Shown piece after piece: positions 10,441-21,008 of a stretch of DNA of 64,000 nucleotides. The position numbers and the translations under genes are program-made. The first letter of the stretch is position 1. Each line of letters begins with the position of its first letter. The notes under the pieces were generated by a model. That model made no database searches. It saw only the letters and a list, made by a program, of their open reading frames with translations, and had not been told where the DNA came from. This DNA is from Nematopogon swammerdamellus (Eukaryota; Arthropoda; Insecta; Lepidoptera; Adelidae): positions 868,001-932,000 of the forward strand of contig OX336337.1 in the NCBI GenBank assembly GCA_946902875.1, written 5' to 3'.

Positions 10441-10917
10441 AAGGGTTGAAAGTGTTCTAGCGATTGTCGTACACGTTGAACATGTTGAACGTATAACCGA
10501 AAGCTCGTTGAGTGCCTTACAACTCACAAACGTTGAGCCCGCAAACGTTGAAAAGTGTCGAGTCGATCGTGCGTGGCTCCTGTACTTAGAGCGCTCGGCA
10601 AACAGAGCGGAGGGCCCTCGGAGGCGCGAGCGCGGAGTCAAGGGCTCTCGCTTCGCGTTTAATTAGATAGATACGCAGGGCGGCGCCCGCCCTCGCCGCG
10701 CGCCGCGACCCTCCCCGGCCGCCGCCCGCCCAGTGGGGCCTTATTAGTATTGTCTACAGGCTCCCAATTAACGCTCAGGCGTGCTGGAGTGACGCCTGCT
10801 GTACAGTACGCGGGGTCCCTACGATATACAGACATTAGTACGATACACACAAATACACCCTTACACACCCGCACACACTACACTCACACTCACATCCACA
10901 TGTAAATATACATTAAT
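10441..10917. other. GC-rich island, candidate regulatory DNA
   Basis: 10600-10740 is strongly GC-rich (CGGCGCCCGCCCTCGCCGCG), bordered by TTTAATTAGATAGATA and CTCCCAATTAACGC. No ORF with family features. In AT-rich lepidopteran intergenes such islands are often enhancers or promoters; nothing here proves it. Confidence 0.3.
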
Positions 10918-11248
10918 TACTAATAATAAATATGTAAGTGTTGGTCATGGAGTCAGTTCCATTTTATTTTATGATAGATATCCTGCGTTTGTAGATTATA
11001 AGTATGATAATAAAACTAAATTGATGTTCCTCCATTACTCTTAAACCGATCATCCGAATTCTATTAAACTTAGTATTAGCACATTTAACTATACGGTACA
11101 CAGGATAGGCTAAATAAAATTCAGTTTAGGTTACGCTAAGATGTGGCTCTCATACAAACCGCGCCGAAATAATGGTACGGTAGCGGGCTTACTTACTTTG
11201 TTATTTATACGCATTTCACGCGGGCGCAGCCGCAGGCAAAAGCTAGTG
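10918..11248 (+). mobile_element. H2 non-autonomous Helitron
   Basis: Starts TTACTAATAATAAATATGTA, contains GTTGGTCATGGAGTCAGTTC, AACCGATCATCCGAATTCTA, CGGTACACAGGATAGGCTAA, GGTACGGTAGCGGGCTTAC and ends CACGCGGGCGCAGCCGCAGG CAAAAGCTAGT. The terminal stem and CTAGT mark it as a Helitron; no coding sequence. Confidence 0.8.
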
Positions 11249-11649
11249 ACAAATAAAATAATGACGTATCATACTGAATATGCATATATGTCTCAATGAA
11301 ATATTGTTAATGTTTTGTGTTCTTTATGGCAAAATAAATATCTGAATCTGAATCTGAATCTACCGGATAAGGAATATCAAAGTAACCGTTACGTGTCGGA
11401 CTAGCGTAGGCCGCCCGAGTCCGTTCATCATTTTAATAATTAAGCCAGCCTCCGGTTCGTTAGCGCGGCTTCAGGTGGATATTAATTAGGATTGTCTGAA
11501 GCTCGCCGCGCTCGATACTCGCCGGTCTTTGACGGAACCCTTACGCGTCCTTTGTACACAATACGCCCAGATGCTCGATACCTGTGTGACTCTCTTCTGT
11601 CTCGTGGATTAATATTAGTTATTGATTTTGTTCTAATACTATTCGGGTT
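11249..11649. other. Unassigned
   Basis: A short GAATCT repeat at 11343-11362, then 11380-11570 with moderate GC and the motif GGATATTAATTAGG. No gene or repeat recognised; the two opposite ORFs over 11482-11769 lie mostly on a LINE tail. Confidence 0.4.
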
Positions 11650-11780
11650 CTTACCCTGCGAAGTTTCTTGTCGGTCCTTCTTCGTGGGTGTAATCGAACC
11701 GGATAGAACAAATTGTGACAAGTTCGAGTGCAGTCTAACTGCCATATGAATTATCAATAAACAATACAAAACAATATTAT
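11650..11780 (+). mobile_element. D-family LINE 3' tail
   Basis: CTGCGAAGTTTCTTGTCGGT, CTTCGTGGGTGTAATCGAAC, CGGATAGAACAAATTGTGAC, then TCAATAAACAATAC repeats. This is the consensus terminus of the D LINE also at 21660, 24885 and, inverted, 25122 and 33309. Confidence 0.8.
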
Positions 11781-12026
11781 ACTATTGGTAACAATCATCT
11801 TGAGTATTGAGAATGTTATAATTTGATCGTGTAGAAGGTATCGGTGATAAGTAGTACGTAGGAGTTACAAAAAACTTGGTTCGTATCAAGAATTAATATT
11901 TAAATACCTAATATTTTTTTAATATATTTATTTCTACATATTTTAGTTAAATAGATGGGTGGATAGAGAATACATTATTTCTACAAACATATTTTACAAA
12001 AACTAGCAGAATATAAAATTTATACA

Positions 12027-12330
12027 TACATACATACATACCACACGCTGTATCCCGACAATCGGGCTAAACAGAGTAATCAGTGTTGCGCTGCAAGAAC
12101 TCTGGTAAATTACAGCACAACACCGACCACCGCGTTTAGCAAAGTATTAGGACAAGATAACTATCAAGCAGCAAGCAAGGCACGAAAACCCACCTGCTAC
12201 AAGACGCAGTGGAAGGACCGTTCCAAGGTGAGAGGTGGCTAACCTGTCGCCGGTTAGCACGGCATCTTGTCCTTATCCCTTAGTCGCCTTTTACGACATG
12301 CTAGGAGAAAGATGCAGTGGGGCTATTCTT
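12027..12330 (-). mobile_element. Family C retroposon, minus strand
   Basis: On the minus strand it runs from the GGGGCTATTC / GACTAAGGGATAAGGACAAG block to CTCTGTTTAGCCCGATTGTC and ends in a (TATG)n tail (12027-12042 on plus), the usual mark of a LINE-mobilised 3' end. Copies: 40795-41060, 45334-45663; fragments at 1373, 13985, 20169, 23455. Confidence 0.7.
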
Positions 12331-12659
12331 TTTAGGGTTCCGTATCCGATACGGGACCCTATTACTAAGCCTACGCCGTCTGTCTGTCCGTCCGTCCGTC
12401 CGTCCGTCTGTCCGAGGGCTGTATCTCTTGAACCGTAATAGGTAGCTCCCCATGTAGGTTCCCATAGAAGAAACCAAAAAGTGTATGCGCGCGCGCCATC
12501 TACCGAATAGAGTGTGAAGCATTTTAACTAATCATGACATTTAACTAATTTGAAACATTTCATAACACGCCATAGATGGCGCGAGTGGCGCGAAACCATG
12601 ACATGGCGATACGGAACGCTCGGTGCGCGAGTCCGACTCGCACTTGGCCGGTTTTTTTT
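12329..12659 (+). mobile_element. F-family element, full length
   Basis: Begins TTTTTAGGGTTCCGTATCCG, then a GTCC microsatellite (12379-12413), GTATCTCTTGAACCGTAATA, GACATGGCGATACGGAACGC and ends CTCGGTGCGCGAGTCCGACT CGCACTTGGCCGGTTTTTTT. I recognise the two ends as a very common lepidopteran repeat. No coding sequence. Confidence 0.75.
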
Positions 12660-13074
12660 AAGTACCGGTCCCACACGGTACTCTATAAGTCTCATTATTA
12701 AATTTGTCCAATTTATCTTTTAAACTTTTCAGGCAGGTCGGGCATCTCTTCGGGGAGAAGTCGGGTGATGGAGGACCCCGTTCCCCCCCCCTCCCCCTCC
12801 CCTCCTCCCCCCTCCCGTGTAGGGGGAGCAGCGTGTCCCCCGAGGTGTGCGGTGTAATTGTTTCCACTCCTAATTAGTGCGCGTCTAGTGTTTGTTACGT
12901 GAAGCCGAGGCTCGGCGGCGCGCCTGCGCGGATACTCGACCAAATTGCGAGTTGTTTTTTTGTTCTCATGAGCATTGTTTCGTTTCTGCTCTTTGTGTGT
13001 GGTGGAGAAAAAAAAGAAGGGTTAATAATGAGGGTAGCGCGGAGCGAGGTCGGGGTAAGTTTTGAAATGCGCTG
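12660..13074. other. C-rich tract and unassigned sequence
   Basis: 12783-12825 is almost only C with scattered T (possible i-motif/G-quadruplex). Downstream, TCCTAATTAGTGCGCGTC and GC-rich sequence to 12940 resemble the other GC islands. No gene seen. Confidence 0.4.
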
Positions 13075-13590
13075 TTTGATAGAAGGTCCTGCTTGGAGTA
13101 CTGCTCGCACCCTGCGTGGGATGGCTCTGCCAAATACCAGCTTACGCCTTTGGACTCGATCCAGCGTCGAGCCGTGCGACTAGTGGGTGACCCCGAAGTG
13201 TCCGCGATCTAGAACCACTGCAACACCGCTATGGCTTATTCCATGGGGAGTGCTCGGAGGAGCTGTTTAACTCAATCCCGCCGTCCCCTTTCCACCTCCG
13301 CACCACACGCACTGGGCAGGAATTGCATCCCTATACGCTGGACTTACCGCGGATGCGTACCAATCGATTCTGCAGATGTTTCCTCTACAGAACCGGTAAA
13401 CTCTGGAACGCTCTCCCTGCTCATATATTCCCCCCCAAGTACAGTCTCAGATCCTTCATTAGGGGCGTGAGTGGGCACCTGTCAGGCCGGCATGGCATTG
13501 GCAACCCTCGCATATGACCGAATGTCCGTGGGCGTCGTTAGACACCTTATGGGTGGCTCGGCGCCATATGACGCGCTTTCAATAAAAAAA
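13075..13590 (+). pseudogene. E-family LINE, C-terminal coding end
   Basis: In shifting frames it reads as the LINE C-terminus: QIPAYAFGLDPASSRAVRLV, YGLFHGECSEELFNSIPPS (13232-13290), FHLRTTRTGQELHPYTLD, then RFLYRTGKLWNALPAHIFPP-like residues and SGRHGIGNPR before the stop. At least two frameshifts. Order and motifs (HGECSEELF, KLWN.LP) are typical of Jockey/R1-group C-termini. The 3' end is GCGCTTTCAATAAAAAAAAA at 13571-13590. Confidence 0.75.
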
Positions 13591-13603
13591 AAATTCTCAG
13601 CGT

Positions 13604-13708
13604 CGGTATCTCAGTGGTGCGGTCGGTAGACTGTCGCAAATTGGAGAGGCGTATGTGCAGCAGTGTACGCATACACGCTGAATGACTTGACTGACTCCTA
13701 CACACATG
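13604..13708 (+). mobile_element. Mini-SINE: SINE-A head fused to RTE 3' tail
   Basis: 13604-13640 (TCGGTATCTCAGTGGTGCGG TCGGTAGACTGTC) matches the SINE-A tRNA-like head. It joins directly to CAAATTGGAGAGGCGTATGT GCAGCAGTG, which is the last coding part and tail of an RTE LINE (compare 5035-5100), ending in GACTTGACTGACTCC. About 105 bp. Confidence 0.6.
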
Positions 13709-14186
13709 GTGAATAATTCGATAGCGCTACACTCATTTGTTTGGGTAATGTAATTATTGCCTTCTCGTGGGACTGTTGATTATTATTGTTTCGGTAAAAA
13801 GCGCGAGGGAAATAGTGTAGAGTTTGTAGGAGTATACCTACAAGCTACACGTATTGTTTGTGGGCTCCGCCCTCGCCCATGGCTTTCCGATCCAAAACAG
13901 AACCAGCTCAGTACCTTAATGTATTTGTCATTTTTTAAACGAAATAGAGGAAAAAAATGCTTTTATTTGTCTTCAATAAAGTTGATCTAACACGGCATCT
14001 TGTCCATAACCCTTAGTCGCCCTTTACGACATGCACGGGGAGAGATGCATGTGGGAATATGCTTTGGTACTGCTTTAGTACCTGTGGTACTGCCATAACT
14101 TGACTTTTTTCTAGCTAAATTTAGAAGATTTTGTCAATGAAATAAAAAAATTGGTAAATATTCGAGTTTACAGCATTTCATTAGTT
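13709..14186. other. Unassigned, with a family C fragment
   Basis: 13985-14070 is a minus-strand family C piece (CACGGCATCTTGTCCATAAC, TTTACGACATGCACGGGGAG). The rest shows no gene; the 77-codon ORF at 13757-13990 has no recognisable features. Confidence 0.45.
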
Positions 14187-14535
14187 AATCTCTATCTCTA
14201 TCTCTACTTCTTATAAAAGGGAACGTCTTTCTTTATGTTTTTTTTTTTTTTTTTTATGTATGTATGTTTGAAGTAAACTCCGCACCCACTGAACAGATTT
14301 TGATGCAGTTTGTACCAATGGAAAGAATAGTAGTTCGTGAGGCTCACTATAGGCTATATATCATCACGCTATCAGCCTTAGGGCTGAGCAGTACGAAAAA
14401 AGTATAGTATGGACGGGAGAGAGAGAGAGAGAAAATACTATATGAGAAGCGATCGTTTATTATAATATTTGCGTTTAAATCGGATTTGCTATTAAACCGA
14501 GCCTACCGCGAGCGAAGCCGCGGGAAACAGTTATT
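14187..14535 (+). mobile_element. H1 non-autonomous Helitron
   Basis: TCTCTATCTCTATCTCTACT start, a long T run, CACTGAACAGATTTTGATGC, CTTAGGGCTGAGCAGTACGA, a GA repeat, and CTACCGCGAGCGAAGCCGCG GGAAACAG at the end. The CTAGT end is mutated. Confidence 0.75.
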
Positions 14536-14931
14536 AAACGGATAAAATCCGTGAACAACTACATGGCTACTTTAACTCCAAATGTTACATTCCTCAGTCT
14601 TACAAAAAATGAAAAATAAAAAAAGTTAAACCCTAAATACAGCACTGCCCTCTCGCCCTCATAATGAACGTGTGCCACGGGTTCGTACACGAAAAGAAAA
14701 ACTTACTTAACAGATATAAAGCTTGCAATTATAAGTTAACAAGGAACGTCTCACAATCAGGCGACAAAGGAACCGACATTCTCCCCCTCCACCCTCCCGC
14801 TCTACTTCCACCCCGCTCCCCCCTCCGCTTCGCTAAACTTTTATAATGATGCCCACCGGACCATGGAATCATTAGACTGCGTGGTGAACATTCACTTTAT
14901 ACAGTGATATCCTCTGCCTTTTGATGGAAAG
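14536..14931. other. Unassigned
   Basis: Pyrimidine-rich block CTCCCCCTCCACCCTCCCGC at 14779-14825; no gene or repeat family recognised. Confidence 0.4.
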
Positions 14932-15235
14932 TTTTTAGGGTTCCGTACTCGTCGTACGGGACCCTATTACTAAGCCTACGCCGTCTGTCCGTCTGTCTGT
15001 CTGTCTGTATGTCTGTCCGTCTGTCCGAGGGCTGTATCTCTTGAACCGTAATAGGTAACCGGTTGAAATTTTCACAGAAATGTGTTATTGTGGCCGATAT
15101 AACAACAAATAAGAAAAATAAGAACAAGTAAAAAAATTACTAAAAAATTATCGCCATACAAGAAACTGAAAAGTGTATGCGCGCCATATACCGAAAAAAG
15201 TATGAAGCATTTTAACTAATACATATTTATATATA
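14932..15235 (+). mobile_element. F-family element, 3' truncated
   Basis: TTTTTAGGGTTCCGTACTCG, GTCTGTCTGTCTGTATGTCT run, GTTGAAATTTTCACAGAAAT, GAAGCATTTTAACTAATACA; the CTTGGCCGG end is replaced by a TA microsatellite (15222-15241) followed by LINE sequence. Confidence 0.7.
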
Positions 15236-15241
15236 TATATA

Positions 15242-16078
15242 GCCTAACATGTTTGGCAAACCTTGGGTGAGCACTGTACAGTCATTACGAAGAAATCTAA
15301 CCAGCTCCTTGGCTTTATTCTCAGAATTACAAAAGGCTTTAAGAGACCTCATAGCATAATATATTTATATAACAGTTTGATCAGAAGTCGTTTGGAGTAT
15401 GCTTCAGTTATATGGTCGCCTCACTATGCAGTCCACAGGGATCGCATTGAATCAGTACAGAAAAAATTATTGAGATCCGTGTCATACAGATATGGGCATA
15501 GAAGAAGGCTCGTAACATACGAAGATAGGTTAAATAAATTTAAAATGGTTAAATTAGTTGTCAGACGCGACGTATTTGATGCTATGTGCCTGTATAATGT
15601 TATTCACGCTAGGTTTGAGACCAATATATTGTCAAAGATATGTTTCAATACGAGAGTAGGACAAATCAGACGTCCTAGAATGTTTTACTTACCCGCATGT
15701 AAAAATAATATGGCGTACTTTAGTCCTATTCTTCGTATTTGTCGTACATACGAAATTATCAGGGATAAAGATGCTGATATAGATATATATCATTACTCCG
15801 TAGCTCGGTTTAAAAAAAGTGTGACAACAGTTTTGTCTAACTTATCTTCTGAAGGTAATTATGTAGATTTAGATTTAGCCAGACGTCAAATTTTATATCT
15901 TGTTTATTTTCCTTTTTTGCTTTGTTTTTATTTCAATTTTTATAGTTTAGAGATTGTTTATGGTTTTATACTGAAAATATATAGGTAGTCAACATTGTTT
16001 TTCGTTAGCACGTTAGTTAGCATGTTGTGTACTTTATTTTGGAGAGTTGACTGCTCCTGTAAACTGTTGTAGATAAGC
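15242..16078 (+). pseudogene. Jockey/CR1-group LINE, C-terminal part (241-codon frame)
   Basis: The open frame 15263-15988 encodes the region after the palm of a LINE reverse transcriptase: NQLLGFILRITKGFKRPHSI, LIRSRLEYASVIWSPHY (about residues 43-59), RIESVQKKLLRSVSYRYG, YEDRLNKFKMVKLVVRRDVF, and SVARFKKSVTTVLSN near the end. Catalytic motifs lie upstream and are lost by 5' truncation at about 15242, so the ATG at 15263 is internal. It is distinct from the D LINE that begins at about 16080. The frame is unusually well kept, suggesting a fairly young copy. Confidence 0.8.
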
Positions 16079-16079
16079 C

Positions 16080-16785
16080 GTGTGTTGTGTCAACTTCTCT
16101 GTGAAAGTACCTAAAATAAACAAATACCTACCACACCTACAACGCAGTGCTCAAAAAAGAGCACTGCGTTGTATACTCAGTATGAGAGCGAGGGACTCTT
16201 GTAGAAATGTATTTGATAAAATAGGAATTATGACATTACCCAGTGTTTATATTTATCAAAATATCTGCTATGCTAGGAAATATATACAGGATGCTACGCT
16301 TCACTCTGATATGCACCAGCATGATACAAGGCATAAAAATAATGTTCTAATTAATTACGAAGCACATAGGTCATCTAAAATGTCGAAAAGTTTTGTTTGC
16401 AACAGTGTTAGATTGTACAATAAAATATCAGAAGAGGTAAAAAATCTAAATGATACTTTGTTTAAGAAACATATCATATCAATTCTTGTAAACAAAGCCT
16501 ACTATACTGTTAAAGAGGCATTCGCCGACAGGACTATATCTTGACGTTCTGACTGCATAATTAGTTAGCGCATGACTAGGTACTATTTGTACCCAAATTT
16601 ATTTACTAACCGATTGACAACTTGATACTTCAAGTATCTTAATATTTTTATTATTATTATTTGACAATACTACGTTGTAGTATGTATACTTATTACTAAC
16701 ATTATTGAGTTGATACAAATGACGTATCAAAAATTTGACAAAGGCTCTTTACACCTGATCCACTTAATTAAGTCCTTGCAGTCAG
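16080..16785 (+). pseudogene. D-family LINE, C-terminus and first part of 3' UTR
   Basis: The frame to 16544 ends a LINE polyprotein: QKRALRCILSMRARDSCRN, LGIMTLPS-like GIMTLPSVYIYQNICYARKY, HDTRHKNNV, SKSFVCNSVRLYNKISEEVK, YYTVKEAFAD, stop. It aligns along its length with 57610-58005. The 5' edge shows a perfect 13-bp palindrome (16140-16171). The 3' UTR runs to CAGTCAGAACT at 16785, where it is cut; the remainder resumes at 21546. Confidence 0.8.
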
Positions 16786-16978
16786 AACTTCAAAAACAAA
16801 ACAAAAAACTGTTTTTAAACGGTTTTATTTAGCTTGACTCCGTATATTTGTTTGTTTGTTTGTTACTATCTTTGTTTCAAATCTTGCGACAACTTTTTCA
16901 ACTACTTCTACTGAACCGATTTTTATGAAACTTTGCACACACATTGAGTTCTCGTGACAATACAATATTATGATAATT

Positions 16979-19900
16979 TCAACTTGGTAACGAGGGTCTG
17001 ATGATGGAGTCAGGAGGTGGACAGTGGAACTCTTCAACCGTTAATAGTAACCCCCTCGAGTTTGGGCTCATTTGGTTTGTTTGGACGAGTGTCCCATAGT
17101 TCTACCAATACACTTGGTGACGAGGGTCTGATGATGGAGTCAGGAGGTGTACAGTGGAACTCTTCAACTGTTACTAGTAACCCCCTCGAGTTTGGGCTCA
17201 TTTGCTTGGTTTGGACGAGTGTCCCATACACTTGGTGACGAGGGTCTGATGATGGAGTCAGGAGGTGTACAGTGGAACTCTTCAACCGTTACTAGTAACC
17301 CCCTCGAGTTTGGGCTCAATGGTTTGTTTGGACGAGTGTCCTATACTTCTACCAATACACTTGGTGACGAGGGTCTGATGATGGAGTCAGGAGGTGGACA
17401 GTGGAACTCTCAACCGTTACTAGTAACCCCCTCGAGTTTGGGCTCATATGGTTGGTCTGGACGAGTGTCCCATATTTCTACAAATACACTTGGTGACGAG
17501 GGTCTGATGATGGAGTCAAGAGGTGTAAGGTGGAACTCTTCAACCGTTAATAGTAACCCCCTCGAGTTTGGGCTCATTTGGTTGGTCTGGACGAGTGTCC
17601 CATATTTCTACCAATACACTTGGTGACGAGGGTCTGATGATGGAGTCAGGAGGTGTACAGTGGAACTCTTGAACCGTTACTAGTAACCCCCTCGAATTTG
17701 GGCTCATTTGGTTGGTCTGGACGAGTGTCCCATACTTCTACGAATACACTTGGTGACGAGGGTCTAATGATGGAGTCAGGAGGTGTACAGTGGAACTCTT
17801 CAACCGTTACTAGTAACCCCCTCGAGTTTGGGCTCATTTGGTTGGTTTGAATGAGTGTCCCATACTTTTACCAATACACTTGGTGACGAGGGTCTGATGA
17901 TGGAGTCAGCAGGTGTACAGTGGAACTCTTCAACCGTTACTAGTAACCCCCTCGAGTTTGGGCTCATTTGGTTGGTTTGGACGAGTGTCCCATACTTCTA
18001 CCAGTACACTTGGTGACGAGGGTCTGATGATGGAGTCAGGAGGTGTACAGTGGAACTCTTCAACCTTTACTAGTAGCCCCCTCGAGTTTGGGCTCATTTA
18101 GTTTGTTTGAACGAGTGTCCCATACTTCTACCAATACACTTGGTGACGAGGGTCTGATGATGGAGTCAGGAGGTGTACAGTGGAACTCTTCAATCATTAC
18201 TAGTAACCCCCTCGAGTTTGGGCTCATATGGTTTGTTTGGACGAGTGTCCCATACTTCTACCAGTACACTTGGTGACGAGGGTCTGATGATGGAGTCAGG
18301 AGGTGTACAGTGGAACTCTTCAACCTTTACTAGTAGCCCCCTCGAGTTTGGGCTCATTTAGTTTGTTTGAACGAGTGTCCCATACTTCTACCAATACACT
18401 TGGTGACGAGGGTCTGATGATGGAGTCAGGAGGTGTACAGTGGAACTCTTCAATCATTACTAGTAACCCCCTCGAGTTTGGGCTCATATGGTTTGTTTGG
18501 ACGAGTGTCCCATACTTCTACCAGTACACTTGGGGACGAGGGTCTGATGATGGAGTCAAGAGGTGTACAGTGGAACTCTTCAACCTTTACTAGTAGCCCC
18601 CTCGAGTTTGGGCTCATTTAGTTTGTTTGAACGAGTGTCCCATACTTCTACCAATACACTTGGTGACGAGGGTCTGATGATGGAGTCAGGAGGTGTACAG
18701 TGGAACTCTTCAATCATTACTAGTAACCCCCTCGAGTTTGGGCTCATATGGTTTGTTTGGACGAGTGTCCTATACTTCTACCAATACACTTGGTGACGAG
18801 GGTCTGATGATGGAGTCAGGAGGTGGACAGTGGAACTCTTCAACCGTTACTAGTAACCCCCTCGAGTTTGCGCTCATTTGGTTAGTTTGGACGAGTGTTC
18901 CATACTTCTACCAATACACTTAGTGACGAGGGTCTGATGATGGAGTCAGGAGGTGTACAGTGGAACTCTTCAACCGTTTACTAGTAACCCCCTCGAGTTT
19001 GGGCTCATATGGTTGGTCTGGACGAGTGTCCCATATTTCTACCAATACACTTGGTGACGAGGGTCTGATGATGGAGTCAAGAGGTGTAAGGTGGAACTCT
19101 TCAACCGTTAATAGTAACCCCCTCGAGTTTGGGCTCATTTGGTTGGTTTGAATGAGTGTCCCATACTTTTACCAATACACTTGGTGACGAGGGTCTGATG
19201 ATGGAGTCAGCAGGTGTACAGTGGAACTCTTCAACCGTTACTAGTAACCCCCTCGAGTTTGGGCTCATTTGGTTGGTCTGGACGAGTGTCCCATATTTCT
19301 ACAAATACACTTGGTGACGAGGGTCTGATGATGGAGTCAAGAGGTGTAAGGTGGAACTCTTCAACCGTTAATAGTAACCCCCTCGAGTTTGGGCTCATTT
19401 GGTTGGTGTGGACGAGTGTCCCATATTTCTACCAATACACTTGGTGACGAGGGTCTGATGATGGAGTCAGGAGGTGTACAGTGGAACTCTTCAATCATTA
19501 CTAGTAACCCCCTCGAGTTTGGGCTCATATGGTTTGTTTGGACGAGTGTCCTATACTTCTACCAATACACTTGGTGACGAGGGTCTGATGATGGAGTCAG
19601 GAGGTGGACAGTGGAACTCTTCAAATGTTACTAGTAATCCCCTCGAGTTTGGACTCATTTGGCTAGTTTGGACGAGTGTTCCATACTTCTACCAATACAC
19701 TTAGTGACGAGGGTCTGATGATGGAGTCAGGAGGTGTACAGTGGAACTCTTCAACCGTTTACTAGTAACCCCCTCGAGTTTGGGCTCATATGGTTGGTCT
19801 GGACGAGTGTCCCATATTTCTACCAATACACTTGGTGACGAGGGTCTGATGATGGAGTCAGGAGGTGTACAGTGGAACTCTTCAACCGTTACTAGTAACC

Positions 19901-20600
19901 CCCTCGAGTTTGGGCTCATTTGGTTGGTTTGGACGAGTGTCCCATACTTATACCAATACACTTGGTGACGAGGGTCTGATGATGGAGTCAGGAGGTGTAC
20001 AGTGGAACTCTTCAACGGTTACTAGTAACCCCCTCGAGTTTGGGCTCATTTAGTTTGTTTGAACGAGTGTCCCATACTTCTACCAATACACTTGGTGACG
20101 AGGGTCTGATGATGGAGTCAGGAGGTGTACAGTGGAACTCTTCAACCATTACTAGTAACCCCCTCGAGAGTACTGTGTGGGGTCGGTACTTAATAAGAAT
20201 AGTCCCACTGCATCTCTCCCCGTGCATGTCGTAAAAGGCGACTAAGGGATAAGCGGCCTGCAGACACCCCGGTCGACTTGTGGCTTTCATGGAAGACATA
20301 GGCTGGCTGGGGTAGCTGGAGACTGCGGGGTTTTGCACGAAGGTCCCCAACCAAGCGGGATTAGTTTGCAGGCCTAGAGCCAACCCCAAACCAAAACAAC
20401 AACAACAAACCCCCTCGAGTTTGGGCTCATATGGTTGGCTTGGACGAGTGTCGCATACTTCTACCAATACACTTGGTGACGAGGGTCTGATGATGGAGTC
20501 AGGAGGTGTACAGTGGAACTCTTCAACCGTTACTAGTAACCCCCTCGAGTTTGGGCTCATTTGGTTTGTTTGGACGAGCGTCCCATGCTTGTCGAACGCA
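16979..20600 (+). repeat. 130-bp minisatellite, about 26 units
   Basis: Units contain GACGAGGGTCTGATGATGGA, GTACAGTGGAACTCTTCAAC, TAGTAACCCCCTCGAGTTTG and GACGAGTGTCCCATACTTCT. Most are exactly 130 bp; one near 17236 is about 116 bp. Starts of the GACGAGGG core fall near 17120, 17236, 17365, 17495 and then every 130 bp to 20097; one more follows at 20477 after a retroposon insertion. The first unit is at about 16983. Because 130 is not a multiple of 3, open frames cycle and give overlapping pseudo-ORFs; none is a real gene. Higher-order structure: an A-B dimer repeated three times (18015-18795), and a ~780-bp segment (about 18665-19060) repeated at about 19446-19840. Confidence 0.95.
20169..20407 (+). 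mobile_element. Retroposon (family C) inserted in the minisatellite
   Basis: A perfect 12-bp target duplication, AACCCCCTCGAG, flanks it (20157-20168 and 20408-20419). It opens with TACTGTGTGGGGTCGGTACT (family C), continues with GCCTGCAGACACCCCGGTCG and TTTGCAGGCCTAGAGCC, and ends in a (CAA)n-rich tail. Target duplication plus simple tail shows LINE-type mobilisation. Confidence 0.9.
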
Positions 20601-20971
20601 AATGAATGAAACAGACATACCATCTGTTAGAATTGATTTTGAAAGGGACGGCGGACACCTTATCCATCCTAAAGCCATACAGTTTCCAGCAAAGTTTAAT
20701 TATGGAACAACTGAGAGACAGATGTTACCGATAATTTTGTCATGGGCCTCCACTGTCCATAAAATGCAGGGCAGTACCATGCTGTCGTGTATTTGGGCTC
20801 CAGGCTATTTGAGGAGGGTCAAGTGTATGTTGCATTGAGTTGAGTCGCGTAAAGTCTTTAGAAGGGCTATGTATTGAGGAGCTTGATTGTGAGAAATTGA
20901 CAGGTAAGAAACTGAGTAACAAAGATGCAATGAGAGAGTTGGAAAGGATGACGAGTTTGCGTAATGAATGA
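20590..20971 (+). pseudogene. PIF1-like (Helitron) helicase C-terminus, broken
   Basis: Reads as the end of a PIF1-family helicase: QMLPIILSWASTVHKMQGST (helicase motif V region), then in the next frame VVYLGSRLFEEGQVYVALS (motif VI region), then after a 5-base TGAGT duplication VKSLEGLCIEELDCEKLTGK and ELERMTSLRNE before the stop at 20969-20971. Two indels destroy the frame; Walker motifs and the Rep domain are absent. In animals this type sits at the C-terminus of Helitron Rep-helicase proteins, and its place between the minisatellite and the terminal palindrome supports that. Confidence 0.8.
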
Positions 20972-21008
20972 TACGAGCCAAAAATCAAACTAAAAACGAG
21001 TAAATAAA

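Noticed and set aside
17017..20015. Many overlapping 60-160-codon frames over the minisatellite
   Set aside because: They arise because a 130-bp unit cycles through all three frames; the same peptide reappears at shifted positions with no start or domain. Not genes.
16979..20600. CRISPR-like regular repeats
   Set aside because: Units are 130 bp and contiguous with no unique spacers, and the genome is eukaryotic.
20012..20623. 203-codon minus-strand frame
   Set aside because: It runs across array units, the family C retroposon and array again, so no single origin.
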